Shown: piece by piece, positions 1 through 8,862 of the stretch
Layout of the letters: each line of letters starts with the position of its first letter
Position numbering within the stretch: the stretch's first letter is position 1
Origin: Candidatus Omnitrophota bacterium
GTDB taxonomy: Bacteria; Omnitrophota; Gorgyraeia; B26-G9
Direction: 5' to 3'
Length of the DNA stretch: 54,382 nucleotides
Assembly: GCA_018813905.1 (NCBI GenBank)
Contig: JAHJAO010000107.1
Location: 1 to 54,382 of the forward strand
Made by a program: the position numbers and the translations under genes
The notes under the pieces: generated by a model
Databases searched by the model: none
What the model saw: the letters and a program-made list of their open reading frames with translations, nothing else
What the model was told of the DNA's origin: nothing

Positions 1-30
1 ATAGTTTTTTTAGCGAAATTTTATTAACCT

Positions 31-53
31 GGATTTTGCTTATTGCAAAATCC
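31..53. repeat. perfect 9-bp hairpin GGATTTTGC-ttatt-GCAAAATCC
   Basis: Read directly from sequence; lies in a non-coding left edge of the window. Confidence 0.6.
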
Positions 54-380
54 GGCCTACAGGGGCGATAGTTTAAATATGTTCAGGATTTAATTGCTTA
101 TCGAGGTATCCCGAAATTTGCCGCATGTTTTTATGCCAGGCCTGCTTTTGCTAACTATTTTATACTGAACGAGTTGAGGATCAAGCCCATTTTTAATACA
201 AATTTTGGGATTAAAACACCCTAGCATAACGTAAGGGGAATGTCAATAAGAGGACGTAATATAAGTTAAAAATAACTAATAACCAAATCCCAAGTTCTAA
301 TCTCCAGGCAACACCAAACAACCAATTTAATATCTTTCGTATTGACGCAAAGGCTGCTTTGTAGTATTTTAATATATAAT

Positions 381-1352
381 ATGAAAAACAAATCTATCAA
401 GATAGTAAAGCGCCCGCGTTTAAAGAACCCGATATTAATCGCCGCCTGGCCGGGTATGGGTAATGTTGCGGTTCGGGCGGTTGAATTTATGATCGAACAA
501 CTCAAGCCCCGGCTTTTAGCTGAAGTCAGTTCCGAGGGATTTTTCTACTCGCATGAAGCGTGGATTATAAATAGTCAAATATCACTGCCGCGGTTACCGA
601 AGGGCAGATTTTTTTACTGGTCCAATCCGGCAAGTAGAAATGATCTGATAATTTTTCTTTGTGAGGCTCAACCGGCCGTGGAAAAAGGATATGAATACGC
701 GGAATTTGTTTTAGAGTTGGCCGAAGAATTTAAGATAAAGCGAATTTTTACTTTTGCCTCCATGCCGGTGCCTATCGACCATACACAGCCCTCACGCGTG
801 TGGGCTACGGTAACCGATAAGAAATTATTGAAATCCTTGTCAAGCCTTGACGTAAAACCCATGCATGTCGGGCAGATTAGCGGGCTTAACGGCCTTCTTT
901 TGAGCGTGGCGAAAGAAAGGCGGTTGGAAGGATTTTGTTTCCTGGCCGAAATCCCATTGTACGCTATCCAGATTGAAAATCCAAAGGCGGCCAAGGCGGT
1001 ATTGACCGTCTTTAGCAGAATTGCCGGGATAAAATTCGACTTCTCCAGCCTGGAAGAACGTTCGAAAATCGTGGAAGATGAAATAGAAAAATTAGTTAAC
1101 TATTTTAAATCCGGTACTATTCCGGGGCCGATAAGCGACGAAGAGATTGAGAATATTAAACAAACACTTGCTTCGGTTACTAAACTTCCTGAGTCTGCAA
1201 AAACAAAAATTGAGGAATTGTTCGGCTTAGCCGAAAAAGATATAACAAAAGCCGGCGAATTAAAAAGAGAATTAGATAAATGGCACATCTATAAAGATTA
1301 TGAAGACCGCTTCTTGGATCTGTTCAAATCCGACCGCAAAGACCGCAACTAA
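381..1352 (+). CDS. PAC2 (proteasome assembly chaperone-like) family protein
   Basis: ORF; N-terminal 'NPILIAAWPGMGNVAVRAVEFMIEQL' is PAC2-like; internal ATG at 381 preferred to ORF-track start 342. Confidence 0.75.
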   Translation: MKNKSIKIVKRPRLKNPILIAAWPGMGNVAVRAVEFMIEQLKPRLLAEVSSEGFFYSHEAWIINSQISLPRLPKGRFFYWSNPASRNDLIIFLCEAQPAVEKGYEYAEFVLELAEEFKIKRIFTFASMPVPIDHTQPSRVWATVTDKKLLKSLSSLDVKPMHVGQISGLNGLLLSVAKERRLEGFCFLAEIPLYAIQIENPKAAKAVLTVFSRIAGIKFDFSSLEERSKIVEDEIEKLVNYFKSGTIPGPISDEEIENIKQTLASVTKLPESAKTKIEELFGLAEKDITKAGELKRELDKWHIYKDYEDRFLDLFKSDRKDRN

Positions 1353-1367
1353 TAATCTTAAATTTAA

Positions 1368-2351
1368 ATGCTTAATTATATTTTAAAAAGGTTGTTAACC
1401 CTTATACCGCTTATTCTCGGTATAAGCATTATGTCTTTCTTTGTCATCCACCTTGCCCCGGGCAAACCCACCGATATCCGATTCGAATTGAACCAGAAGG
1501 TAAGTCTTCAGACAAGAGACAGGCTGGAAAAGCTTTACGGCCTGGACGAACCAATAATAATTCAATATTGGAAATGGCTTAAGCGTCTGGGACAGTTTGA
1601 TTTTGGGCGTTCCTTTATTGATGAACGCCCGGTTATGGATAAGATTAAAGAAAGAATACCCATTACGCTGGCAATAAACCTGGTTTCGATATGCTTAATT
1701 TTTTTAATCGCAATTCCTATCGGCGTTTTTAGCGCCGTAGGCGAAGGCAAGGGGTTTGACCGTACAATGACGATAATGGTGTTTGTCGGATTTGCCGTTC
1801 CGACTTTTTGGCTGGCCTTGTTGCTAATTAAACTTTTCAGCGTAGACCTGCATTGGCTGCCGGTTTCCGGTATCCGATCTTTAGAATTTGAAACATTTAA
1901 TTTCTGGGGAAAAACTTTAGATTATATCCGGCATCTTATCCTGCCGATTTTTGTATCCGCGTTCACAAGTTTAGCGGGGCTTTCCCGTTATATGCGCACG
2001 AGCATGTTCGAGGTGCTGCATCAGGATTATATCCGCACCGCATATGCCAAAGGATTGCCGAAACGAAGAATATATTTCCGGCATGCGTTAAAAAATGCGA
2101 TTTTGCCTGTGATTACCATCGTCGGATTATCTATCCCCGGTCTTATCGGGGGGAGTGTGATTTTTGAGCAGATTTTTGCTATACCCGGCATGGGCAAGTT
2201 GACTTACGATGCGGTAATGTCCCGGGATTATCCGGTTATAATGTGTGTTCTGGTAATCAGTGCTTTTTTGACATTACTAGGTAATTTTTTGGCCGACATT
2301 GCCTATTGTTTCGCCGATCCGCGTATCCGCTATGGAGCAAAGAAACAATGA
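1368..2351 (+). CDS. peptide/nickel ABC transporter permease, DppB/OppB-like
   Basis: 'YILKRLLTLIPLILGISIMSFFVIHLAPG' N-terminus; C-terminal 'LADIAYCFADPRIRYG' typical of DppB. Confidence 0.9.
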   Translation: MLNYILKRLLTLIPLILGISIMSFFVIHLAPGKPTDIRFELNQKVSLQTRDRLEKLYGLDEPIIIQYWKWLKRLGQFDFGRSFIDERPVMDKIKERIPITLAINLVSICLIFLIAIPIGVFSAVGEGKGFDRTMTIMVFVGFAVPTFWLALLLIKLFSVDLHWLPVSGIRSLEFETFNFWGKTLDYIRHLILPIFVSAFTSLAGLSRYMRTSMFEVLHQDYIRTAYAKGLPKRRIYFRHALKNAILPVITIVGLSIPGLIGGSVIFEQIFAIPGMGKLTYDAVMSRDYPVIMCVLVISAFLTLLGNFLADIAYCFADPRIRYGAKKQ

Positions 2352-3163
2352 TGAGCAGATTTTTTAACCACAAATTAGCGTTATGCGGCTTAGTAATAAT
2401 CTTGGTGATTTCCGCGTTTTCTTTTAGCGCCCCCTTAATCTGCCGTTATCAGCCCGACGATATTGATATCGGCAAATATCTTATGCCGCCCACGTCCGAG
2501 CATTGGCTGGGGACAGATCTGCTTGGGCGCGACTTATTCAGCCGCATTGCCTACGGAGGCCGGATTTCTTTAAGCGTGGGGTTTATCGCCGTAGGGCTTA
2601 TGGCTGTTGTGGGTATTTGTTTTGGCGCGTTGGCCGGCTATTATGCCGGCAAGATTGATGAATTGATTATGCGGTTTGTAGATATCATGTTTTGTTTTCC
2701 GCGTTTTATTTTGATTTTAGCCATTATTTCTATGCTGGGACCGAATATTTTTATAGTCATGGCCGTGATTGGTTTGACCAGTTGGATGGGGATTTCGCGA
2801 CTGGTAAGAGCTGAAATTTTGAGTTTGAAAGAAAGAGATTTTGTGTTGGCCGCGCGCGCCTCAGGCGTGAACGACTTTAAAATTATTATTCGGCATCTTA
2901 TACCCAACTCCATGGGGCCGGTTTTTGTCAGTGCGACTTTAGGTGTAGCCGCGGCAATTTTGCTGGAATCATCTTTGAGTTTTTTGGGATTAGGGGTGCA
3001 GCCGCCGACGCCCAGCTGGGGTAATATCTTAATGGATGCAAAAGCGTGTTTGGGCGTGGCTTGGTGGCTGAGTGTTTTTCCGGGGCTGGCAATATTTTTT
3101 ACGGTATTGGGCTATAATTTGTTGGGGGAAGGATTACGGGATTTACTGGTGCCGAGGAAATAA
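2348..3163 (+). CDS. peptide/nickel ABC transporter permease, DppC/OppC-like
   Basis: 'HWLGTDLLGRDLFSRIAYGGRISLSVG' DppC signature. Confidence 0.9.
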   Translation: MMSRFFNHKLALCGLVIILVISAFSFSAPLICRYQPDDIDIGKYLMPPTSEHWLGTDLLGRDLFSRIAYGGRISLSVGFIAVGLMAVVGICFGALAGYYAGKIDELIMRFVDIMFCFPRFILILAIISMLGPNIFIVMAVIGLTSWMGISRLVRAEILSLKERDFVLAARASGVNDFKIIIRHLIPNSMGPVFVSATLGVAAAILLESSLSFLGLGVQPPTPSWGNILMDAKACLGVAWWLSVFPGLAIFFTVLGYNLLGEGLRDLLVPRK

Positions 3164-3172
3164 ATACAAGGT

Positions 3173-4156
3173 ATGAAGAAAAATGATCTGCTTGAAGTAA
3201 AAAACTTAAAGACCTCTGTTTTTAATGACCAGCGGCAAGTTTGCGTTGTCGATGATGTTTCTTTTTCTATTTATGAGAATTCTGTTTTAGGTTTAGTCGG
3301 CGAATCCGGCTGCGGCAAGACTATGACCGCCCTTTCTTTGACGAAACTTGTGGGTTCTGCCGCGCGGTTTGAAATATCCGGCGCGGTGAATTTTAATGGT
3401 AAGGACTTATTGAGCGCGCCGGCCAAAGATTTGCTTCGGGTCCGGGGCCGTCAAATCACTTATATATTCCAGGAGCCAAGCACTTGTTTGAACCCGGTTT
3501 TAACTGTTCGGGAACAAATGGAAGAAGTCCTGAGATTGCACCGCAAGGACATATCCCGTTCGGGTTATGATAAATTTTTAGTTGAGGGGCTTGAAAAAGT
3601 AGGTATGAACTTTGCCGCGCAAAAACTTAAAACCTATCCGCACCAGCTTTCCGGCGGTGAAAAACAAAGAATTATGATTGCGATGGCTACGCTTTCCCGG
3701 CCAAAACTTCTAATCGCGGACGAGCCGACTACGGCTTTGGATGTTACGATTCAAGCGCAAATTTTGGTATTGTTGCATAGTTTAAAACGGGAACTGGGTA
3801 TTGCCATGCTTTTTATCAGCCATGATCTGGATGTGATTGGCGAAATAGCGGATTATATCGCGGTTATGTATGCCGGAAAAATAGTAGAAATTTCACCGGC
3901 GCAGAAATTGCTGTTAACACCTAAGCATCCTTATACTAAAGGCTTAATCGATTGTCTGCCGCAAAACTGTAAGGATAATATCCGAAGGCGGAAAGTTATC
4001 GCCGGAGAGGTGCCCCGGGGCGGGATTTATCCCGCCGGATGCCGTTTTCATCCGCGTTGCCCTGATTGCATGGACAAATGCAGAACCCGGCCGCCGCCAG
4101 TCTTTCGGTCAAAGGATGCTGAAGAGGAGGTGTCTTGTTGGCTTTACTCGAATTGA
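3173..4156 (+). CDS. oligopeptide ABC transporter ATPase, DppD-like
   Basis: Walker A GESGCGKT, LSGGEKQR, C-terminal oligopeptide-type 'HPYTKGL...GCRFHPRCP'. Confidence 0.9.
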   Translation: MKKNDLLEVKNLKTSVFNDQRQVCVVDDVSFSIYENSVLGLVGESGCGKTMTALSLTKLVGSAARFEISGAVNFNGKDLLSAPAKDLLRVRGRQITYIFQEPSTCLNPVLTVREQMEEVLRLHRKDISRSGYDKFLVEGLEKVGMNFAAQKLKTYPHQLSGGEKQRIMIAMATLSRPKLLIADEPTTALDVTIQAQILVLLHSLKRELGIAMLFISHDLDVIGEIADYIAVMYAGKIVEISPAQKLLLTPKHPYTKGLIDCLPQNCKDNIRRRKVIAGEVPRGGIYPAGCRFHPRCPDCMDKCRTRPPPVFRSKDAEEEVSCWLYSN

Positions 4157-5103
4157 AAAGCTTGAATAAAAGTTATGAGATCGAAAAAAACATTTTTTCT
4201 CGCAACCGCTTTAAGCTTAAAGCGGTAGATGATGTTAGCTTCACGATAAAACAGGGAAAGACGTTTGGCCTTGTGGGAGAATCAGGCTGCGGTAAATCAA
4301 CATTGGCCAAGCTCATAGTAAAGTTGATCAATCCCGACGCCGGAAAAATTTTTTTTGACCGGCAGGATATAACGCAACAGACAGAACGTGAGTTCCGGCC
4401 CTTGCGGCAGAAAATTCAAATAGTCTTTCAAGATCCGTACAGCAGCCTGTCACCCCGCCTAAAAGTCGGACAGATAATTTCGGAACCCTTGGAAGCTTTT
4501 TCACTGCGGCCCCGTATTGTGGAAGAAAGGATAGCTGAACTTATTGTTCAAATGGGGCTGGGCAAGGAGTATTTAAACAGACTCCCGTACGAGCTCAGCG
4601 GAGGAGAACGCCAACGCGTGGGTATTGCCAGAGCTTTAGCGACTTATCCTAAACTGGTTATTCTGGATGAAGCGGTTTCTTCTTTGGACCTGTCCACACA
4701 GGCACAGATATTAAATCTCTTGCTCGAATTGCAGAATAGATATAAACTTAGTTATCTATTTATCGCGCACAATTTAAATGCCGTTGAATTTATTGCGGAC
4801 GAATTGGCGGTTATGTACTATGGCCAAATCGTAGAAACCGGCGTTACCACAAGAGTCTATGAAAAGCCCGCGCATCCCTATACCCGGATGTTATTGGCAA
4901 GTCGCCTTTCCTTTAAAAGGAAGCTTTTAAATGGGGGAAAAACGCAACTGGCCAGAGAGGGAAATGCGGTTTCCGATTTTAAAATTTTGGGCTGTAAATT
5001 TTTCAAATACTGCCCAAATTCAAAACAAAAATGCCGGCAAATCAAGCCGCAGTTGGAGGAAGTTGCGCCGGGCCATTTTGCGAGTTGTTTTTATCCGGGA
5101 TAG
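4135..5103 (+). CDS. oligopeptide ABC transporter ATPase, DppF-like
   Basis: Walker A GESGCGKST, LSGGERQR, 'HPYTRMLLAS'. Confidence 0.9.
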   Translation: MLALLELKSLNKSYEIEKNIFSRNRFKLKAVDDVSFTIKQGKTFGLVGESGCGKSTLAKLIVKLINPDAGKIFFDRQDITQQTEREFRPLRQKIQIVFQDPYSSLSPRLKVGQIISEPLEAFSLRPRIVEERIAELIVQMGLGKEYLNRLPYELSGGERQRVGIARALATYPKLVILDEAVSSLDLSTQAQILNLLLELQNRYKLSYLFIAHNLNAVEFIADELAVMYYGQIVETGVTTRVYEKPAHPYTRMLLASRLSFKRKLLNGGKTQLAREGNAVSDFKILGCKFFKYCPNSKQKCRQIKPQLEEVAPGHFASCFYPG

Positions 5104-5114
5104 GTGTTTTTGCC

Positions 5115-6242
5115 ATGCGCTACAATTACGACCTGAAATTTTTAGAAAGAAAAGATTTTAAAGCTTATAAGATAGATGCGCCTTACCTGAAAATAAAAAA
5201 TCAGGTAAAGGAGATAGCCGTCTATAAAGGCGGGGGAGGGTTGGGCGATTTAGTCGTAAGCGTGCCTTTTTTTTCTCATCTGAAACGGGCTTTTCCCCAG
5301 GCAAAAATCAGTTATATGGGTATAATCTACCCAAAGTATGAAAAAATATTTAAGTCCATACCCGCTATCGACGGCTATATCCATTACGAAAGGCCCAACC
5401 GCGCCCGGGGCTTAAAAAGGTATTGGGAATTTCGCAGGAATTTTAAAGGAAAAATTGACTTATTAATCGATACGCAGCGCCGCTGGGAAACAAGCTTTTG
5501 GCTCAAAAATCTTAAACCCCGGTATATGTTAAGCGCCGCTTTCGCCTTATCGGATTGGCCAATAGTAAAGCTTGATTACAAGCGCATGCATATTCTTGAG
5601 CAATTACTGGTATTGTTGGCGCGTTTAGGCGTTCAGGATTTTAAAAATTTGTCCGGTGGGATTACTATTCCCGCTGCGTATCGTGAGCGGGCGGTTAAAT
5701 TTTTGAAAATAGAAAACAAGGAAAAATTTGTAGCGATAATACCCGGCTGCGGGATGAATTTTAAAAATTGGCCCGCGGAATATTTCGCGCAACTGTCGGA
5801 TATGTTTTGTGATGCCGGCTTTAAACCGATTATTTTAGGCAGCCCCGAGCAGATGCCGTTAATCAAAGACATAGCGCGCCGGATGCGTAATCGGCCGATT
5901 CTGCCTTCTGTTGAGGATGCTGATTTTTGCGCGGATATAATGAATACGGCGGCGTTACTTGAAAGATGTGTTATCGCCGTCGGCAATGACAGCGGGGGGA
6001 TGCATTTGGCAAGTTTCTTGGGCGCTCAAAGTGCGACAATTTTCGGGCCGACTACGCCCCGTAAATTCGCGCCTATCGGCAATAAAAACCTGATCTTTTA
6101 TAAGGCTCTGCCGTGTTCTCCGTGCCGGTTTCAGTGCAAAAGGAAGATTTTTAAGGAATGTCTATTTTCTATAAAACCGGAAGATGTATTTAATTCGTGT
6201 ACGAACTTTTTAGAAAAAATTGATATTGGACAGGAGAGATAG
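5115..6242 (+). CDS. glycosyltransferase family 9 (heptosyltransferase-like)
   Basis: 'GGGGLGDLVVSVPF', 'GNDSGGMHLASFLGAQSATIFGPTTPRKFAP'; ATG 5115 preferred. Confidence 0.85.
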   Translation: MRYNYDLKFLERKDFKAYKIDAPYLKIKNQVKEIAVYKGGGGLGDLVVSVPFFSHLKRAFPQAKISYMGIIYPKYEKIFKSIPAIDGYIHYERPNRARGLKRYWEFRRNFKGKIDLLIDTQRRWETSFWLKNLKPRYMLSAAFALSDWPIVKLDYKRMHILEQLLVLLARLGVQDFKNLSGGITIPAAYRERAVKFLKIENKEKFVAIIPGCGMNFKNWPAEYFAQLSDMFCDAGFKPIILGSPEQMPLIKDIARRMRNRPILPSVEDADFCADIMNTAALLERCVIAVGNDSGGMHLASFLGAQSATIFGPTTPRKFAPIGNKNLIFYKALPCSPCRFQCKRKIFKECLFSIKPEDVFNSCTNFLEKIDIGQER

Positions 6243-6244
6243 TT

Positions 6245-7015
6245 ATGCCGGATAAATTACCGCTAAGCATTGTTATTATTACAAAAAATGTTATAGCCAA
6301 TATCGCAGATTGCTTGGAATCCGTAAAATGGGCGGATGAGATTGTAATCGTCGATAACCATTCTACCGACAAAACATTAGAAATAGCCAAAAAATACACG
6401 GATACCATTTACGAAGACACCTGGGATACAGAGGGCGCTATCCGTAACCGTTCCTATCAAAAGGCGAAACATGACTGGGTGCTTACCTTAGACCCGGACG
6501 AGAGGGTGAGTATAGAGTTGCGGGATCAGATCGCGCAATTTTTAACGAACGGCACCGAATATGATGCCTATTCGGTGGCGATGAAGAGTATTTTCGCCCG
6601 CAACTACTGGATGCGCTACGGCGGCTGGTATCCGGCGAGCCGGGTTAAAATTTTTAAAAAAGATAAATTTAGATATGAAGAAGCGGAAATACATCCCCGG
6701 GCGTTTTTGGACGGGAAAGAGGGAAGACTGACGGGAGAGATTATTCATTACTGTTATGATGATTTTAGTCAGCTTGTATCTAAGATGAATATCCAAAGTA
6801 CCTTGGAGGCGAAAAAATGGTTAAGAGACGGCCGGACGATGAACTTTGGGATAGCCCTTCAGCGGATGTTTTCGCGTTTTCTGAAAATGTATATTCAAAA
6901 AAGAGGTTATAAAGACGGTATCGTTGGGTTTATGATGGCTTGGCAGTGGGCTGCATATCAGATTTTGAGTTATGCGAAATATTGGCAGATGAAAAAAACA
7001 GATAGAATAAACTAA
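6245..7015 (+). CDS. glycosyltransferase family 2 (WaaE/KdtX-like)
   Basis: 'LSIVIITKNVIANIADCLESVKWADEIVIVDNHSTDKT', 'LTLDPDERVS'. Confidence 0.85.
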   Translation: MPDKLPLSIVIITKNVIANIADCLESVKWADEIVIVDNHSTDKTLEIAKKYTDTIYEDTWDTEGAIRNRSYQKAKHDWVLTLDPDERVSIELRDQIAQFLTNGTEYDAYSVAMKSIFARNYWMRYGGWYPASRVKIFKKDKFRYEEAEIHPRAFLDGKEGRLTGEIIHYCYDDFSQLVSKMNIQSTLEAKKWLRDGRTMNFGIALQRMFSRFLKMYIQKRGYKDGIVGFMMAWQWAAYQILSYAKYWQMKKTDRIN

Positions 7016-7047
7016 CGCTCCAACCTTAAAGAAAACCGCAACTGATT

Positions 7048-7290
7048 ATGCATGAATACGGCATCGCCGAAAACATTTTGGAAGAAGTATTAAAAGCGCT
7101 CGAAGGACGGAAATTCGAACGCATTACTAAAATTGAATTAGAAGTGGGCCAGTTTAACCTAGTAACAGAAAAATCATTGCAGGAAGCTTTTGAACTGGCC
7201 GCTGAGGGGACGCCGGCCCAAGGGGTGCGATTGGACATCCGGATGAGCGCCGGGATGGAAATTGAGATAAAACATGTGGAAGCCGTCTAG
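7048..7290 (+). CDS. hypA: HypA-like hydrogenase nickel-incorporation protein lacking the zinc domain
   Basis: N-terminal MHE nickel motif; HypA-like body; no cysteines; ends 'MEIEIKHVEAV' like the canonical C-terminal strand. Confidence 0.75.
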   Translation: MHEYGIAENILEEVLKALEGRKFERITKIELEVGQFNLVTEKSLQEAFELAAEGTPAQGVRLDIRMSAGMEIEIKHVEAV

Positions 7291-8455
7291 AACTAAATCG
7301 ATAAAATTTGACCTGGACGAATTAAAAATACGCGGCCAAAAAGATATCGTTGCTTTAGGCGCGGAATTAAAAGCGAATTTTTGTATAATAAAGAAAAACA
7401 AGGCTTATTTGTACTATGGGTTTGGGGATTTGAAAGACCCGCGTTGTTGGGAAAGGTTTAGGGCCGCTGTTTTACAAAAGATTAAACGGTTTAAAATTAA
7501 GCCGGCAGTTATCAGCTGTGATTTAAACCCGCAGTTTTTGAGTTCTCAGTTCGCGCAGGAACTCAAACTCCGATTCAAATCCGCAAAGCGTCTTTTGCCC
7601 GTGCAGCATCACTACGCCCATATCGCCGGCGCGCAGGCAGCGTTAGCTTTGAGCAGAAAAAAGATAATTGGAGTTGCCTGTGATGGGACAGGATTAGGAG
7701 ACAACAAAAATGTGTGGGGATGCGAGTTTTTATTGTGCGACCATTTCCGGATTCGGCGTATTGGGCATTTAAACTATATTCCTTTGCCCGGGGCCGACAT
7801 GGCCGTGCGGCAACCTTGGCGGGTGGCAATAGCTTTACTCTATAAACTTTACGGCAAGGAAATTTTTACGTTGCCGATTGAGTGGTTGAAGAAAAAAAAG
7901 GCAAAAACAAAGGTGTTAATTAAAATGATCGATAAAGGCATAAATACGCCTCTGGCCTCGAGCGCGGGACGTTTGTTCGACGCCGTAGCTGCTTTAACCG
8001 GCTTATGTCATGATGTAAAATATGAGGCCGAAGCGGCGATAGCTTTGGAAAGAAAAGCAGGTAAATTGCGGGGCCGGGAAAAATCCAGTTATCCTTTTAG
8101 CATAAGGGAAGAAAACGGGTTATTGATTGCGCGCACCGATATGATGATCAAGGCGATTGTAGAGGACATAAGATGCGGTAATAGAGTTGAAGTTGTTGCC
8201 GCGCGTTTTCATAATACTTTCTCCCGGATAATTATTAAGATGTGCGGCAAGATAAAAGATAAGTTTAATATTCGGGACGTGGTTTTGGGCGGAGGAGTAT
8301 TTTTTAACAAGATCATAACGGATAGCCTCATGCGGGGATTAGAACGCAGCGGATTTTTTGTGCACAAACCAAAGGATTGCATATTGTCCGATGAAGGGTT
8401 ATCTTTAGGACAGGCGGTGATAGCTTATGTGTCTGGGCGTACCGGTAAAAATTGA
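7274..8455 (+). CDS. hypF: HypF C-terminal (Kae1-like) carbamoyltransferase domain as a stand-alone protein
   Basis: 'ALGAELKANFCIIKKNKAYLYYGFGDL', 'VQHHYAHIAGAQAA', 'GVACDGTGLGDNKNVWGCEF', 'VVLGGGVFFNKI', 'DEGLSLGQA'; no acylphosphatase, zinc-finger or YrdC region. Confidence 0.85.
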   Translation: MWKPSRTKSIKFDLDELKIRGQKDIVALGAELKANFCIIKKNKAYLYYGFGDLKDPRCWERFRAAVLQKIKRFKIKPAVISCDLNPQFLSSQFAQELKLRFKSAKRLLPVQHHYAHIAGAQAALALSRKKIIGVACDGTGLGDNKNVWGCEFLLCDHFRIRRIGHLNYIPLPGADMAVRQPWRVAIALLYKLYGKEIFTLPIEWLKKKKAKTKVLIKMIDKGINTPLASSAGRLFDAVAALTGLCHDVKYEAEAAIALERKAGKLRGREKSSYPFSIREENGLLIARTDMMIKAIVEDIRCGNRVEVVAARFHNTFSRIIIKMCGKIKDKFNIRDVVLGGGVFFNKIITDSLMRGLERSGFFVHKPKDCILSDEGLSLGQAVIAYVSGRTGKN

Positions 8456-8651
8456 AAAAATTGAAGGGAAGACAGCGATAGTCTCCGCGGGCGGAGCGCG
8501 CAAAAAAATAGGGATAGAGCTTACCCCGGGCGTTAAATCCGGTGATTATGTTTTATTACATGCCGGTTTTGCCATCCAGAAAATCAGTGAAGAAGAAGCA
8601 AAAAAGACATTGGAGTTGTTTGAAGAAATGTATAAAAGACTGGCGGAGTGA
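8427..8651 (+). CDS. hypC: HypC/HupF hydrogenase assembly chaperone
   Basis: N-terminus MCLGVPVKI; small acidic C-terminus. Confidence 0.92.
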   Translation: MCLGVPVKIEKIEGKTAIVSAGGARKKIGIELTPGVKSGDYVLLHAGFAIQKISEEEAKKTLELFEEMYKRLAE

Positions 8652-8663
8652 AAGGTTAAGTAT

Positions 8664-8862
8664 TTGACGGAGCAGTAGGACACCGGCCAATCAGTTTTGT
8701 TTGGGCGGTGGACTAAAGAGGGTGTGGGGGAGATCGTCCTCCACGTTTTGGGGGTGCTCAGCGAACGCAGTGAGCGCCGAAGGGGGTTTGCCCCCATAGC
8801 GGAACTGCGTAGTCAGCGGTTCGCTATATCTCTACATAAAAATTAAGTTGACGGAGCAGTAG
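8664..8862. repeat. hairpin-array intergenic element A, bounded by 15-bp direct repeats TTGACGGAGCAGTAG
   Basis: Direct repeats at 8664-8678 and 8848-8862; hairpins GTGGGGGA/TCCTCCAC (8724-8744), GCTCA/TGAGC (8756-8775), GGGGG-tttg-CCCCC (8782-8795). Confidence 0.65.

Noticed and set aside
61-340. Possible pseudogene fragment upstream of the PAC2 gene
   Set aside because: A short open stretch exists but with no start codon or recognisable homology by eye.
7274-8455. TsaD/Kae1 (tRNA t6A synthesis) instead of HypF
   Set aside because: The 'ALGAELKANFC...GDL' lead-in, 'DGTGLGDNKNVWG' and genomic position between hypA and hypC fit HypF's C-terminal domain better than TsaD.
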